Shown here in pieces: positions 41,155 through 48,777 of a DNA stretch of 64,000 bases. The notes under the pieces are model-generated. The model had not been told where the DNA came from. It ran no database searches and saw only the letters and a list, made by a program, of their open reading frames with translations. A program made the translations under genes and the position numbers. The DNA is from Ardenticatenales bacterium (lineage in GTDB: Bacteria; Chloroflexota; Anaerolineae; Promineifilales; Promineifilaceae): NCBI GenBank assembly GCA_020634515.1, contig JACKBL010000008.1, positions 1 to 64,000 on the forward strand. The letters are read 5' to 3'. Every line of letters starts with the position of its first letter. Position 1 is the stretch's first letter.

Positions 41155-41571
41155 ATGCTGAGAATTCGTTTGAGCCGTGTAGGCAAAAAAAGACAACCTC
41201 ACTATCGTGTGGTCGTGGCTGATGTGGAGGCCAAGCGTGATGGTCGTTACGTAGAACTCATAGGTTTCTACAATCCCCTCACCGATCCCGTCACCTACAA
41301 AATAGAAGAAGAGCGGGCGCTGTATTGGCTCAGCGTCGGCGCGCAGCCCTCGGATGCCGTGCGCCGTTTGCTGGAGAAGCAAGGCACATATGACCGCCTG
41401 GCGCGGCTACATGCGGGCGAAACATTGCAGGCGCTGGTTGCCGAATATGAGGGCGTGCCTCTGATGGAAACGGGCGCTGCCCCCGCGCCGGCGGCGGAAG
41501 CGGTTGCCGGAACGGTCGCCGTCGCCGAGGCAGTGATGGTGGCGGAAATGCCGCTGGACGAAGAAGAATAA
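41155..41571 (+). CDS. rpsP: 30S ribosomal protein bS16 with acidic C-terminal extension
   Basis: The first 80 residues are canonical S16 (MLRIRLSRVGKKRQPHYRVV, RDGRYVELIGFYNPL, LYWLSVGAQPSDAVRRLLEK). The protein is 138 residues instead of the usual 80-90, with an Ala/Glu/Val-rich tail (AAPAPAAEAVAGTVAVAEAV) ending EMPLDEEE. S16 binds 16S rRNA and is needed for small-subunit assembly. Such acidic tails occur in several Anaerolineae ribosomal proteins and are probably disordered. It is followed by khpA and rimM, the usual ffh-rpsP-KH-rimM neighbourhood. Confidence 0.96.
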   Translation: MLRIRLSRVGKKRQPHYRVVVADVEAKRDGRYVELIGFYNPLTDPVTYKIEEERALYWLSVGAQPSDAVRRLLEKQGTYDRLARLHAGETLQALVAEYEGVPLMETGAAPAPAAEAVAGTVAVAEAVMVAEMPLDEEE

Positions 41572-41765
41572 CCCATTTCGGCGATTACACCGGGTGGCAA
41601 AAGTGCCGGCAATAACGGCCATGCGTCGCCGCTGGGCGAATGTCTTGGGGCAAGTCGTTTGCTTGCGGCTTATAGAAGCATTGTAAGCGGCATGGTTTAC
41701 AGGAATTCGGACAGTATCGTAGCGGCGCACTTCTCGTGTGGTCACTCTACCCGTGGAGCATAGGA

Positions 41766-42002
41766 ATGTACAAGGACCTTGTCGAATACATCGTAAAATC
41801 ACTTGTTGATAATTCTGACCAGGTGAGCGTGCGCGAGATCAAGAGCGCCTCTACCATTATCCTGGAACTCAGTGTGGCTGATGGTGATATGGGGCGCGTC
41901 ATTGGTAAGCAGGGGCGCGTCATCAACTCTATTCGTGCTATTGTGCAGGTGTTGGCCGCCAAGCAAGGCCAGCGCGTCAACCTGGAAGTTGTGGAAGATT
42001 AG
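41766..42002 (+). CDS. khpA: KH-domain RNA-binding protein KhpA
   Basis: The start ATG 41766 is preceded by GGAG and gives MYKDLVEYIVKSLVDNSDQV; the 41736 extension is not conserved in style. The single type-II KH fold has the GxxG loop in GRVIGKQGRVINSIRAIVQV. At 78 residues it is the normal length for KhpA (YlqC), an RNA chaperone that with KhpB controls division and sRNA biology. The position between rpsP and rimM is the classic location. Confidence 0.95.
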   Translation: MYKDLVEYIVKSLVDNSDQVSVREIKSASTIILELSVADGDMGRVIGKQGRVINSIRAIVQVLAAKQGQRVNLEVVED

Positions 42003-42117
42003 CAGGGTGGCAGCGGCAAGCCGATCTTGTTGGTTGCCGCTGCCTCAAGTGCCTCAAAGCCGTTCAGGATAGGCATGTGACCAGCCGGGCATGTCCTGAC
42101 TACCGTTCACCACCCAC

Positions 42118-42197
42118 ATGACAACATCTTCCCGGAAGCTGCACCCCAGGACCATCATCCGTGACTGAGCTTCCGGGAAGATTATTTTCGAAGGAGG
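42118..42197 (+). repeat. Dispersed CTTCCCGGAAG hairpin element, copy b
   Basis: Nearly the same sequence as 668-745, with arms at 42128-42140 and 42168-42180 and the shared CGAAGGAG at its end. The element thus carries the ribosome-binding site of the following gene. Confidence 0.85.
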
Positions 42198-42205
42198 GCT
42201 GCGTT

Positions 42206-42799
42206 TTGACAGAACAGCGTTCACATCATCCAGAGTCGGATGCCCCACGAGGCTCGGTGATACCAGACACTGAGCCTCGTTTCTTGTTAATCGGTCAGAT
42301 TGTGCGACCGCACGGGGTGCGCGGCGAGGTGCGCGTCATGGTGCATACTGACGTGCCGGAACGATTTACGTGGCTGCGGGCGGTGTACGTGAGTGAGGAA
42401 GCGGACACCGATTCGCCGCGTTGTATGGACGTCGAAGGGGCGCGTTTTCACCAAAACGCCGTGCTATTGAAACTGGCCGGCTGCGACGACCGCAATACCG
42501 CCGAGACGCTGCGCTCATTGTGGCTGTTTGTGCCGTTTGCCGAGGCGATCCCCCTGGAGGACGGAGAGTATTACCTTTACCAGCTTGAGGGTTTGCGTGT
42601 GGTGAGCGAAGATGATGAGTTGTTGGGCACGCTGGTGGAGGTGATGGAGACGCCGGCGAACAATGTGTTTGTGGTGCAGGGACCGTATGGGGAAATACTG
42701 CTGCCGGATGTGCCTGATGTCGTCAAGGAGATCGATTTTGCGGCGCAGTTGGTGACGATTCATTTGCTGCCGGGGATTTTGCCGCGGGATCGTTCGTAA
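42206..42799 (+). CDS. rimM: 16S rRNA processing protein RimM
   Basis: TTG 42206 is chosen as start because AAGGAGGG lies 7 bases upstream, within a repeat element; no ATG fits. The product has a non-conserved N-terminus of about 30 residues, then the RimM barrel (FLLIGQIVRPHGVRGEVRVM, DVPERFTW, RFHQNAVLLKLAGCDDRNTA) and the PRC-barrel (EYYLYQLEGLRVVSEDDELL, NNVFVV, EILLPDVPDVVKEIDFAAQL, TIHLLPGIL). RimM helps maturation of the 30S head together with S19. trmD, the usual next gene, is absent; dprA follows instead. Confidence 0.95.
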   Translation: MTEQRSHHPESDAPRGSVIPDTEPRFLLIGQIVRPHGVRGEVRVMVHTDVPERFTWLRAVYVSEEADTDSPRCMDVEGARFHQNAVLLKLAGCDDRNTAETLRSLWLFVPFAEAIPLEDGEYYLYQLEGLRVVSEDDELLGTLVEVMETPANNVFVVQGPYGEILLPDVPDVVKEIDFAAQLVTIHLLPGILPRDRS

Positions 42800-42865
42800 G
42801 GCGAAGGGGACGCGCCGGGCGGGCGAATTTGACAGTCGCGGAAGGCGCGTGGTATTCTGGCTCTT

Positions 42866-43978
42866 ATGTCTGACCTTAAGTATTGGCTGGGTTTTAACCT
42901 GGTAAAAGGGATTGGGCCGGCAAAATTACAGGCGTTGCTGAGTTATTTTGCGGATGTGGAGCAGGCGTGGCAGGCGAGTGAACCGGATTTGCGGCGATTG
43001 GGCCTGGATCAGCGGGCGATAGCGAATCTGGTTGAGGCGCGGCGTACGTTGGATTTGGATGAACGGCTGCGGATGGTAGGAGATGCCGGCATTTCCCTCC
43101 TCACCTGGGCCGACCCTGCCTACCCGCGCTACTTGCGCGAGATTCCCGACGCGCCCCCCCTCTTCTACACCCGTGGCCGGATCAACGAAGTAGACCAGTG
43201 GGCCGTTGCCGTCGTGGGGACGCGCCGCCTGACTGCCTATGGCCGCCAGGTGACGCAAACGCTGGTGGAAGGACTCGTACGCAACGGCGTCACCATCGTC
43301 AGCGGCCTTGCTCGCGGTATTGACTCCATAGCCCATCAGACCGCCCTGGAAATGGGAGGACGCACCATCGCCGTCCTCGGCTCCGGCCTTGATTGCATCT
43401 ATCCCCCGGAAAACCGCCCCCTGGCCGCGCGTATTCCCCAGGATGATCATGGCGTGGTGATGACCGAATATGCGCTGGGTGTGCAGCCGGAAGCGCGCAA
43501 CTTCCCCCCGCGTAACCGCGTCATCAGTGGCCTCTCGCTGGGTACGTTGGTTATCGAAGCGGGCGAACGTAGCGGGGCGCTCATCACGGCGGATTTTGCC
43601 GTGGAGCAAAACCGTGACGTGTTCGCCGTGCCCGGTAACATCAACAGCCCCGTGAGTAAAGGACCCAACCGGCTCATTCAAAACGGAGCCAAACTCGTAA
43701 CCGGCGTGGAGGATATTCTGGAAGAACTGAATATCAACATGGTCTCGGAGCGTGTTGCGGTGCAGATGGCGTTACCGGAGACGGCGGAGGAAGCGGCGCT
43801 TTTGTCGCTGCTGTCCCCGCAGCCCACCCACATCGATGATCTGGCGCGACAAGCCGGGCTGCCCAGCGCCCTGGTCAGCAGCACCCTGACGTTGATGGAA
43901 CTGAAGGGTATGACGCGGCAAGTGGGGGGAATGAATTATGTTTCATTCCGGGAATCCGGTCCTGATTATCAGGTGTAG
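42866..43978 (+). CDS. dprA: DNA-processing protein DprA
   Basis: The 370-residue protein has an N-terminal helix-hairpin-helix region (YWLGFNLVKGIGPAKLQALL). The DprA Rossmann domain follows (PRYLREIPDAPPLFYTRGRI, VAVVGTRRLTAYGRQVTQTL, IVSGLARGIDSIAHQTAL, TIAVLGSGLDCIYPPENRPL, FPPRNRVISGLSLGTLVIEA, RDVFAVPGNINSPVSKGPNR), with a C-terminal winged helix (THIDDLARQAGLPSALVSST). DprA loads RecA on incoming single-stranded DNA during transformation. It is next to topA by two genes, as often seen. No competence pilus genes are in the window. Confidence 0.96.
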   Translation: MSDLKYWLGFNLVKGIGPAKLQALLSYFADVEQAWQASEPDLRRLGLDQRAIANLVEARRTLDLDERLRMVGDAGISLLTWADPAYPRYLREIPDAPPLFYTRGRINEVDQWAVAVVGTRRLTAYGRQVTQTLVEGLVRNGVTIVSGLARGIDSIAHQTALEMGGRTIAVLGSGLDCIYPPENRPLAARIPQDDHGVVMTEYALGVQPEARNFPPRNRVISGLSLGTLVIEAGERSGALITADFAVEQNRDVFAVPGNINSPVSKGPNRLIQNGAKLVTGVEDILEELNINMVSERVAVQMALPETAEEAALLSLLSPQPTHIDDLARQAGLPSALVSSTLTLMELKGMTRQVGGMNYVSFRESGPDYQV

Positions 43979-43997
43979 TCGTGTAACTGTTTCTGGG

Positions 43998-44032
43998 CAT
44001 CTTTCTGGAAGCTCGCAGCTTCCAGAAAGGTT
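43998..44032. repeat. CTTTCTGGAAGC hairpin upstream of the guanylyltransferase gene
   Basis: CTTTCTGGAAGCT (44001-44013) pairs with AGCTTCCAGAAAG (44017-44029) with a three-base loop. It is a compact variant of the CTTCCCGGAAG family placed 40 bases before the ATG at 44069. Confidence 0.75.
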
Positions 44033-44068
44033 GATGGTTTGCCGGGCAGCAACAATGAGGTTTTGAGG

Positions 44069-45157
44069 ATGAAAGTAGTCATTTTTGCCGGTGGCACGGG
44101 GCGACGCCTGTGGCCGATCAGTCGCCAGCGCTCACCGAAGCAGTTTGAGCCGATCATTGGTGATCGTTCGACTTTGCAGCTTGCGGTTGAGCGGGTGGAA
44201 GATTTGTGTGGTCTGGAGAATATCTTTATTTCCACTAACGAGCGGTATGTGCCCCTGGTGGCACGGCAGTTGCCGCGGATTGCGGTCGCGCACCTGATTG
44301 GGGAACCGATGCGGCGCGATCTGGCGGCAGCCGTGGGTCTGTCTATGATCCATCTGGCGCATATGGCGTCGCCCACGGATACGGTGGCGATTCTGTGGGG
44401 CGACAACACGATGGCCGATGTGGACACGTTCAGACGGGTCTTGACAATCGCTGAACAACTGATACAACAAAAAAAGGCTGACATTCTGTTTATCGGAGAA
44501 ACGCCCCGTTTCGCTAACGAGAATCTGGGTTGGATTGGTCTGGGGCCTCAGCGTGGCAGTATGGATGGCTGGCCCTACTATGGGTTTGAGTCGCTTACGT
44601 ATCGCCCGCCGTTGGAAGAATGCCGGCATATGATGGCCGCCGGCTCGCATGTGTGGAATACGGGCTACTTCGTGACCACGGTGGGTTTCGTGTGCGACGC
44701 CTACCGCACCTATCAGCCGGAAATGTGGGCCAGTCTGGAAGAGATTGGCGCGACCATCGGCCAGCCAGATTATGCGCGGACGTTGGCGCGTGTGTACGCG
44801 ACGCTGCCGGAGATGAGTTTTGATGATGCGATTCTGACGCATTTGCCGGCACAATCCGCGCTCGTCCTCCACGGTGAAATGGGCTGGAGCGACCCGGGCA
44901 CGCTATACGCCCTTAAAGAGGCTATCAGCCCCCACGCTGAAGACAACGTGACCAAGGGCCTGGTTCGGTCCCAAGCCTCACGCGACTCGCTACTGTACAA
45001 CTATGAAGCCGACAAACTGCTGGTGGCCATAGGTCTGGAAGGCATGATCGTCGTCAACACGGAAGACGCGATCCTCGTCGTACACAAAGATCACATACCG
45101 TTGGTGAAAAAAGTGGTTAATGGTCTGGAAGGAACAGACCTGGAACACTTCAGTTGA
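44069..45157 (+). CDS. Mannose-1-phosphate guanylyltransferase
   Basis: ATG 44069 gives the proper start MKVVIFAGGTGRRLWPISRQ; the track upstream to 44039 only adds ten unrelated residues. The nucleotidyltransferase signature GGTGRRLWPISRQRSPKQF, the DRSTLQLAVERV region, ILWGDNTMAD, the ENLGWIGLG active-site block and WNTGYFV are present. The C-terminal part (LGLEGMIVVNTEDAILVVHK) is a short beta-helix. It forms GDP-mannose from GTP and mannose-1-phosphate for glycans. At 362 residues it is the monofunctional form without the isomerase domain. The following DNA is repeat-rich. Confidence 0.92.
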   Translation: MKVVIFAGGTGRRLWPISRQRSPKQFEPIIGDRSTLQLAVERVEDLCGLENIFISTNERYVPLVARQLPRIAVAHLIGEPMRRDLAAAVGLSMIHLAHMASPTDTVAILWGDNTMADVDTFRRVLTIAEQLIQQKKADILFIGETPRFANENLGWIGLGPQRGSMDGWPYYGFESLTYRPPLEECRHMMAAGSHVWNTGYFVTTVGFVCDAYRTYQPEMWASLEEIGATIGQPDYARTLARVYATLPEMSFDDAILTHLPAQSALVLHGEMGWSDPGTLYALKEAISPHAEDNVTKGLVRSQASRDSLLYNYEADKLLVAIGLEGMIVVNTEDAILVVHKDHIPLVKKVVNGLEGTDLEHFS

Positions 45158-45296
45158 ACTGAACGTACCTTCTCAATAAAGGGCGGGAACGTTGGTTGAG
45201 CCTGTCGAAACCAACGGCCTTCGACTGAACTGAACGTACCTTCTCAATAAAGGGTGGGAACGTTGGTTGAGCCTGTCGAAACCAACGGCCTTCGAC
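45156..45296 (+). repeat. 71-base tandem duplication
   Basis: Two adjacent units (45156-45226 and 45227-45296) start GAACTGAACGTACCTTCTCA and differ at one base (GGGC/GGGT). Each has the hairpin GTTGGTTGAGCCTGTCGAAA with CCAAC. The unit carries the TTCGACAAGCTCAG-type sequence that is a common REP-like element in environmental genomes. The first copy begins within the last codons of the guanylyltransferase gene. The remaining bases to 45472 hold no gene. Confidence 0.85.
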
Positions 45297-45472
45297 AAGC
45301 TCAGGCTGCGTTTCCCCCAAAAGTCGAGAATGTACAACTGAACACCGAAAACCCCGGTTTCTTCCGCGGAAACCGTTTTTTAACCTACCTCCGTGGCCCG
45401 TTGCCTCAGGAGTACTTCCAACAAGCGGAAAAACTGTCGTTTTTTGGCGTCTTTTGACACATTGTCCCAACT

Positions 45473-47905
45473 ATGATGAGTGAACAAACACCTTTAGAAG
45501 GCTACTGCCTGAAATGTAAAGAAACGCGCGTGCTGCAAGACCCGCGCCCCGAATGGGCGTCTAACGGCGCGCCGGCCACACGCGGAAAATGCGCCGTCTG
45601 CGGCGCGAACATCTATCGCCGTGGGCATACGCCTGCCCATGACACGTTGCCTAAGCCAGAAGTGACGGCGGGCGCGCGGAAGAAAGCCGCTTCCAAGAAA
45701 GCGAACTCCGGTAAAAAGGGGAAGGCGGGCAAAAGTCAAACGGCGAAATCCACATCCCGCGAGAAACGTAGCGGCAAGCTCGTCGTCGTCGAATCTCCGG
45801 CAAAGGCCAGAACCATCGGGCGTTACCTGGGCCGTGGCTACACAGTTAAGTCCAGTGTCGGGCATGTGCGCGATCTGCTCAAGTCCCGCCTCAGCGTGGA
45901 TATTGAGAACGATTTTACGCCCGAGTACCGTGTGCCCAATGACAAACGCGCCGTGGTGAAAGAACTGGAAGCCGCCGCCGCCAAGGCGAGCGAGATTTAC
46001 CTGGCAACGGACCCGGACCGAGAAGGAGAGGCGATTGCCTGGCACGTTTTAGAATCCGCTAACATGGATCCACGGCGGACGCAGCGGGTCGTTTTCCATG
46101 AAATTACGAAATCGGCCATTTTGGAAGCGTTCCAGCACCCGCGCCAGATTGACATGCGGCGTGTGGACGCGCAACAGACGCGCCGCATTCTTGACCGCCT
46201 TGTGGGGTACAAGCTCAGCCCGCTGCTATGGCGCAAAGTGCGGCGTGGCCTCAGCGCCGGGCGCGTGCAGTCCGTGGCGCTGCGCCTGGTGGCGGAGCGT
46301 GAGCGGGAGATCGACGATTTCCAGCCGCAAGAATACTGGCTGATCAAGGCGGAATTGAGCCAGGAGAAATACCGCCAGGCGCGGCAGCGGCTGACCTTCG
46401 TGGCGCGGTTGCATCGCCTGAACGGGGAGGAGCCGACGCTGTCCTCCGCCGCGGAAGTGCAGCCGCACCTGGATGCGCTGCGGACGGCGGATTGGAAGGT
46501 GGGCAAAGTGCGGCTGGGCAAGCGCACGCGCCGCCCGTCCGCGCCTTTTACGACCAGCACGATGCAGCAGGAAGCGTCCCGCCGGCTGAATTTTGGCACG
46601 AGTAAGACCATGCGGGTGGCGCAGCAACTGTACGAGGGGGTGGATATTGGCGCGGAAGGCTCCACGGGTCTGATCACGTATATGCGCACGGACAGTGTTT
46701 CCGTGTCGAAAGAGGCGGAAACGACGGCGCGCGCGTACATTGCGGCGGCGTTTGGCAAGGAGTACGTGCCGGAGACGCCGCCGGTGTATAAGACGCGCTC
46801 GAAGACGGCGCAGGAGGCGCACGAGGCGATTCGACCCACGTCGGTGCAGCGGACGCCGCAGCAGATGAAGTCGCATTTGTCGCGGGATCAATATCGCCTG
46901 TATAAGCTTATCTGGGATCGGTTTGTCGCCAGCCAGATGGCCCCCGCCGTTTACGACACGGTTTCGGTGGATATTTATGCCGGCAAAGCGGCGACGCCGT
47001 TAACGAAGCGACCATATCTTTTCCGCGCGACGGGTTCGACGCTGCGTTTTGCCGGTTTCCTGGCGTTGTACGAGGAGTCGAAGGAGGAAAACGGGGAGGA
47101 GGATGATGTGGTTGTGCCGGCAGATTTGCAGGACAACGAGCCACTCGATCTGATCAAACTACTGCCGGAACAGCGATTCACCCAGCCGCCGCCCCGTTTC
47201 TCCGAGGCGACGCTGGTGAAGGAAATGGAAGAGAACGAGATTGGCCGCCCCAGCACGTATGCGTCGATTATTTCCACGATCCAGAATCGGGGATACGTGG
47301 TGCGCGAGGGGAGCCGCCTGGTTCCCACGGAAACGGGGTATCTGGTCAATGACTTGTTGGTGGAGCATTTCCCGGACATTATTTCCGTGAATTTTACGGC
47401 GCGCATGGAGAGTGAGCTGGATGAGATCGTGGATGGGCGGGAGTGGGTTCCGCTGATGCGGGATTTCTATGGACGCTTTAGCCAGGACCTGGAGAAGGCG
47501 GATCAAGCGATCCCGAAGATGGATTTGAAGAAGGAGCCGGAGTTGGTGGGGCGGGCGTGCCCTGCGTGTGGGCAGCCGTTGGTGTACCGCGAGAGTAAGT
47601 TTGGCAAGTTTATCGGGTGTAGTGATTTCCCGAAATGCCGGCATACCGAACAAATCCTACACAAAATCGGCGTCGCCTGCCCCCAGGACGGCGGCGACCT
47701 GGTGCAAAAACGCACCCGTCGCGGGCGCGTCTTCTACGGCTGCGCCAACTACCCCGACTGCGACTGGACCAGTTGGAAGCGCCCGCTGCCCCAACCCTGC
47801 CGCCTCTGCGGTGGCCTGGTCGTCCAGGTCAACCGGGACACCGGCGAATGCACCAAATGCGGCGAACGCCAGCCCGTCCACGTTCCCGATGCCGTACTGG
47901 AGTGA
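45473..47905 (+). CDS. topA: DNA topoisomerase I with N-terminal DUF5679 zinc motif
   Basis: Residues 8-50 form a DUF5679-type zinc-binding unit (GYCLKCKETRVL...RGKCAVCGANIYRR) with four Cys. A Lys/Ala-rich linker follows. The Toprim domain starts LVVVESPAKARTIGRYLGRG and has the catalytic acidic triad in YLATDPDREGEAIAWHV. The active-site Tyr403 is in GLITYMRTDSVSVS. Three zinc ribbons close the protein (VGRACPACGQPLVYRESKFG, GVACPQDGGDLVQKRTRRGR, CRLCGGLVVQVNRDTGECTK). It relaxes negative supercoils by single-strand passage. At 810 residues it has the usual size plus the N-terminal zinc module, an arrangement common in Chloroflexota. It is transcribed alone. Confidence 0.97.
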   Translation: MMSEQTPLEGYCLKCKETRVLQDPRPEWASNGAPATRGKCAVCGANIYRRGHTPAHDTLPKPEVTAGARKKAASKKANSGKKGKAGKSQTAKSTSREKRSGKLVVVESPAKARTIGRYLGRGYTVKSSVGHVRDLLKSRLSVDIENDFTPEYRVPNDKRAVVKELEAAAAKASEIYLATDPDREGEAIAWHVLESANMDPRRTQRVVFHEITKSAILEAFQHPRQIDMRRVDAQQTRRILDRLVGYKLSPLLWRKVRRGLSAGRVQSVALRLVAEREREIDDFQPQEYWLIKAELSQEKYRQARQRLTFVARLHRLNGEEPTLSSAAEVQPHLDALRTADWKVGKVRLGKRTRRPSAPFTTSTMQQEASRRLNFGTSKTMRVAQQLYEGVDIGAEGSTGLITYMRTDSVSVSKEAETTARAYIAAAFGKEYVPETPPVYKTRSKTAQEAHEAIRPTSVQRTPQQMKSHLSRDQYRLYKLIWDRFVASQMAPAVYDTVSVDIYAGKAATPLTKRPYLFRATGSTLRFAGFLALYEESKEENGEEDDVVVPADLQDNEPLDLIKLLPEQRFTQPPPRFSEATLVKEMEENEIGRPSTYASIISTIQNRGYVVREGSRLVPTETGYLVNDLLVEHFPDIISVNFTARMESELDEIVDGREWVPLMRDFYGRFSQDLEKADQAIPKMDLKKEPELVGRACPACGQPLVYRESKFGKFIGCSDFPKCRHTEQILHKIGVACPQDGGDLVQKRTRRGRVFYGCANYPDCDWTSWKRPLPQPCRLCGGLVVQVNRDTGECTKCGERQPVHVPDAVLE

Positions 47906-47962
47906 TGACCAGTCTTTCATTAAGTGAGCGTCTAAAAACAACTTCCCGTTTTTAAGATTGAG

Positions 47963-48060
47963 TTCACTGAAAAAACCGGGTTTTTCGAGTGTCCGGCCGA
48001 AATAACCAGAGTGGTTCATGTGTAAAAACCCGGTTTTTGGCCTTTTTTCAGTAGAGTCAA
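47963..48060. repeat. 98-base dispersed repeat, copy B
   Basis: One visible difference from 27657-27754 (ATAACC for ATTACC). The inverted ends make a long hairpin. It lies directly after topA and may terminate it. Confidence 0.9.
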
Positions 48061-48061
48061 G

Positions 48062-48096
48062 ATTGGTCCAATCTTCAAGATTGGACCAATCTCAGT
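48062..48096. repeat. AGATTGGTCCAATCT inverted repeat
   Basis: AGATTGGTCCAATCT and AGATTGGACCAATCT face each other around TCA. The same motif occurs at 60632-60663 and inside the insertion at 17483-17585. Confidence 0.8.
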
Positions 48097-48166
48097 AAGT
48101 TATTAGTGAACCGGCGGAAACTTCCACGCCAAAAACGCCAGAGTCCGGTTAGAAGGAATAAACACC

Positions 48167-48700
48167 ATGGCCTTTATCGCGTATGTTCCTGAGGAGGCGC
48201 TGGCGGAGGGGGAGCGGGTGGCGGATCGGGATAACATCATCCAGATTCACAGCGTGCATCCGGCGGTGATGCGGCAGCATTATGACCTGTACGTGCAGGT
48301 GATGCGGCGTGGGGGACCGTTGCGCCGTGTGCAGCGGGAGATGATGGCCGTCGTGGTGTCGGCGCTGAATCAGTGCCATTACTGACTGCACCATCACGAA
48401 GCGGGGCTTCGCAAACTGCTGACGGCGCAGGCGTGGACGGAGGCGGCGCAGGATGACTTGCTGACGACGCTGAAAACGGATTATACGGCGGCTCCCCTGG
48501 CGGCGGCGGACCGGGCAATGCTGGATTACGCGGCCAAGTTGACGCGGACGCCCGGCGCGATCACGGCGGCGGATGTGGCGGCGCTGCGGGAGGTAGGCTT
48601 TGATGACCGTGCCATCCACGACATTTGCGCCGTGACGGCGTATTTTGCATTTGTCAACCGCATCGCGGATGGTTTGGGCGTGGAATTGGAGGGGGAATAG
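48167..48700 (+). CDS. AhpD-like peroxidase-related protein, probable selenoprotein (Sec at codon 73)
   Basis: The frame from ATG 48167 (AAGGAA upstream) reads MAFIAYVPEEALAEGERVAD... to VSALNQCHY, then UGA at 48383-48385, then LHHHEAGLRKLLTAQAWTEA... to IADGLGVELEGE and stop at 48700, 177 residues with the UGA decoded. The family (carboxymuconolactone decarboxylase/AhpD, peroxidase-related) has CxxC in helix QCHYCxxHH; here the second Cys position is UGA, giving CxxU. AhpD-like proteins are a known selenoprotein group in marine metagenomes. Downstream, CGAAGC-GGG-GCTTCG forms a 6-bp hairpin whose loop begins 18 bases after UGA, as in bacterial SECIS elements with G in the loop. The alternative is a nonsense mutation. 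No selenocysteine machinery is in the window. Confidence 0.75.
48386..48420 (+). promoter_or_regulatory. Candidate bacterial SECIS hairpin
   Basis: The stem is CGAAGC (48397-48402) with GCTTCG (48406-48411); the loop is GGG at 18-20 bases after the UGA. In E. coli fdhF the conserved loop G residues lie 19-20 bases after the UGA. The sequence is within the coding region, as required in bacteria. Confidence 0.6.
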
Positions 48701-48711
48701 TGTCCGACAAA

Positions 48712-48768
48712 CCTTCCCGGAAGCTGCGAGCTTCCGGGAAGGTGGGTGGAGCTTCCGGGAAGGTGGGG
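48712..48768. repeat. CTTCCCGGAAG hairpin element with extra half-sites
   Basis: CCTTCCCGGAAGCT pairs with AGCTTCCGGGAAGG with a two-base loop, followed by a further GAGCTTCCGGGAAGGTGGG. It lies between the convergent AhpD-like and beta-helix genes. Confidence 0.75.
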
Positions 48769-48777
48769 GAACCGATT

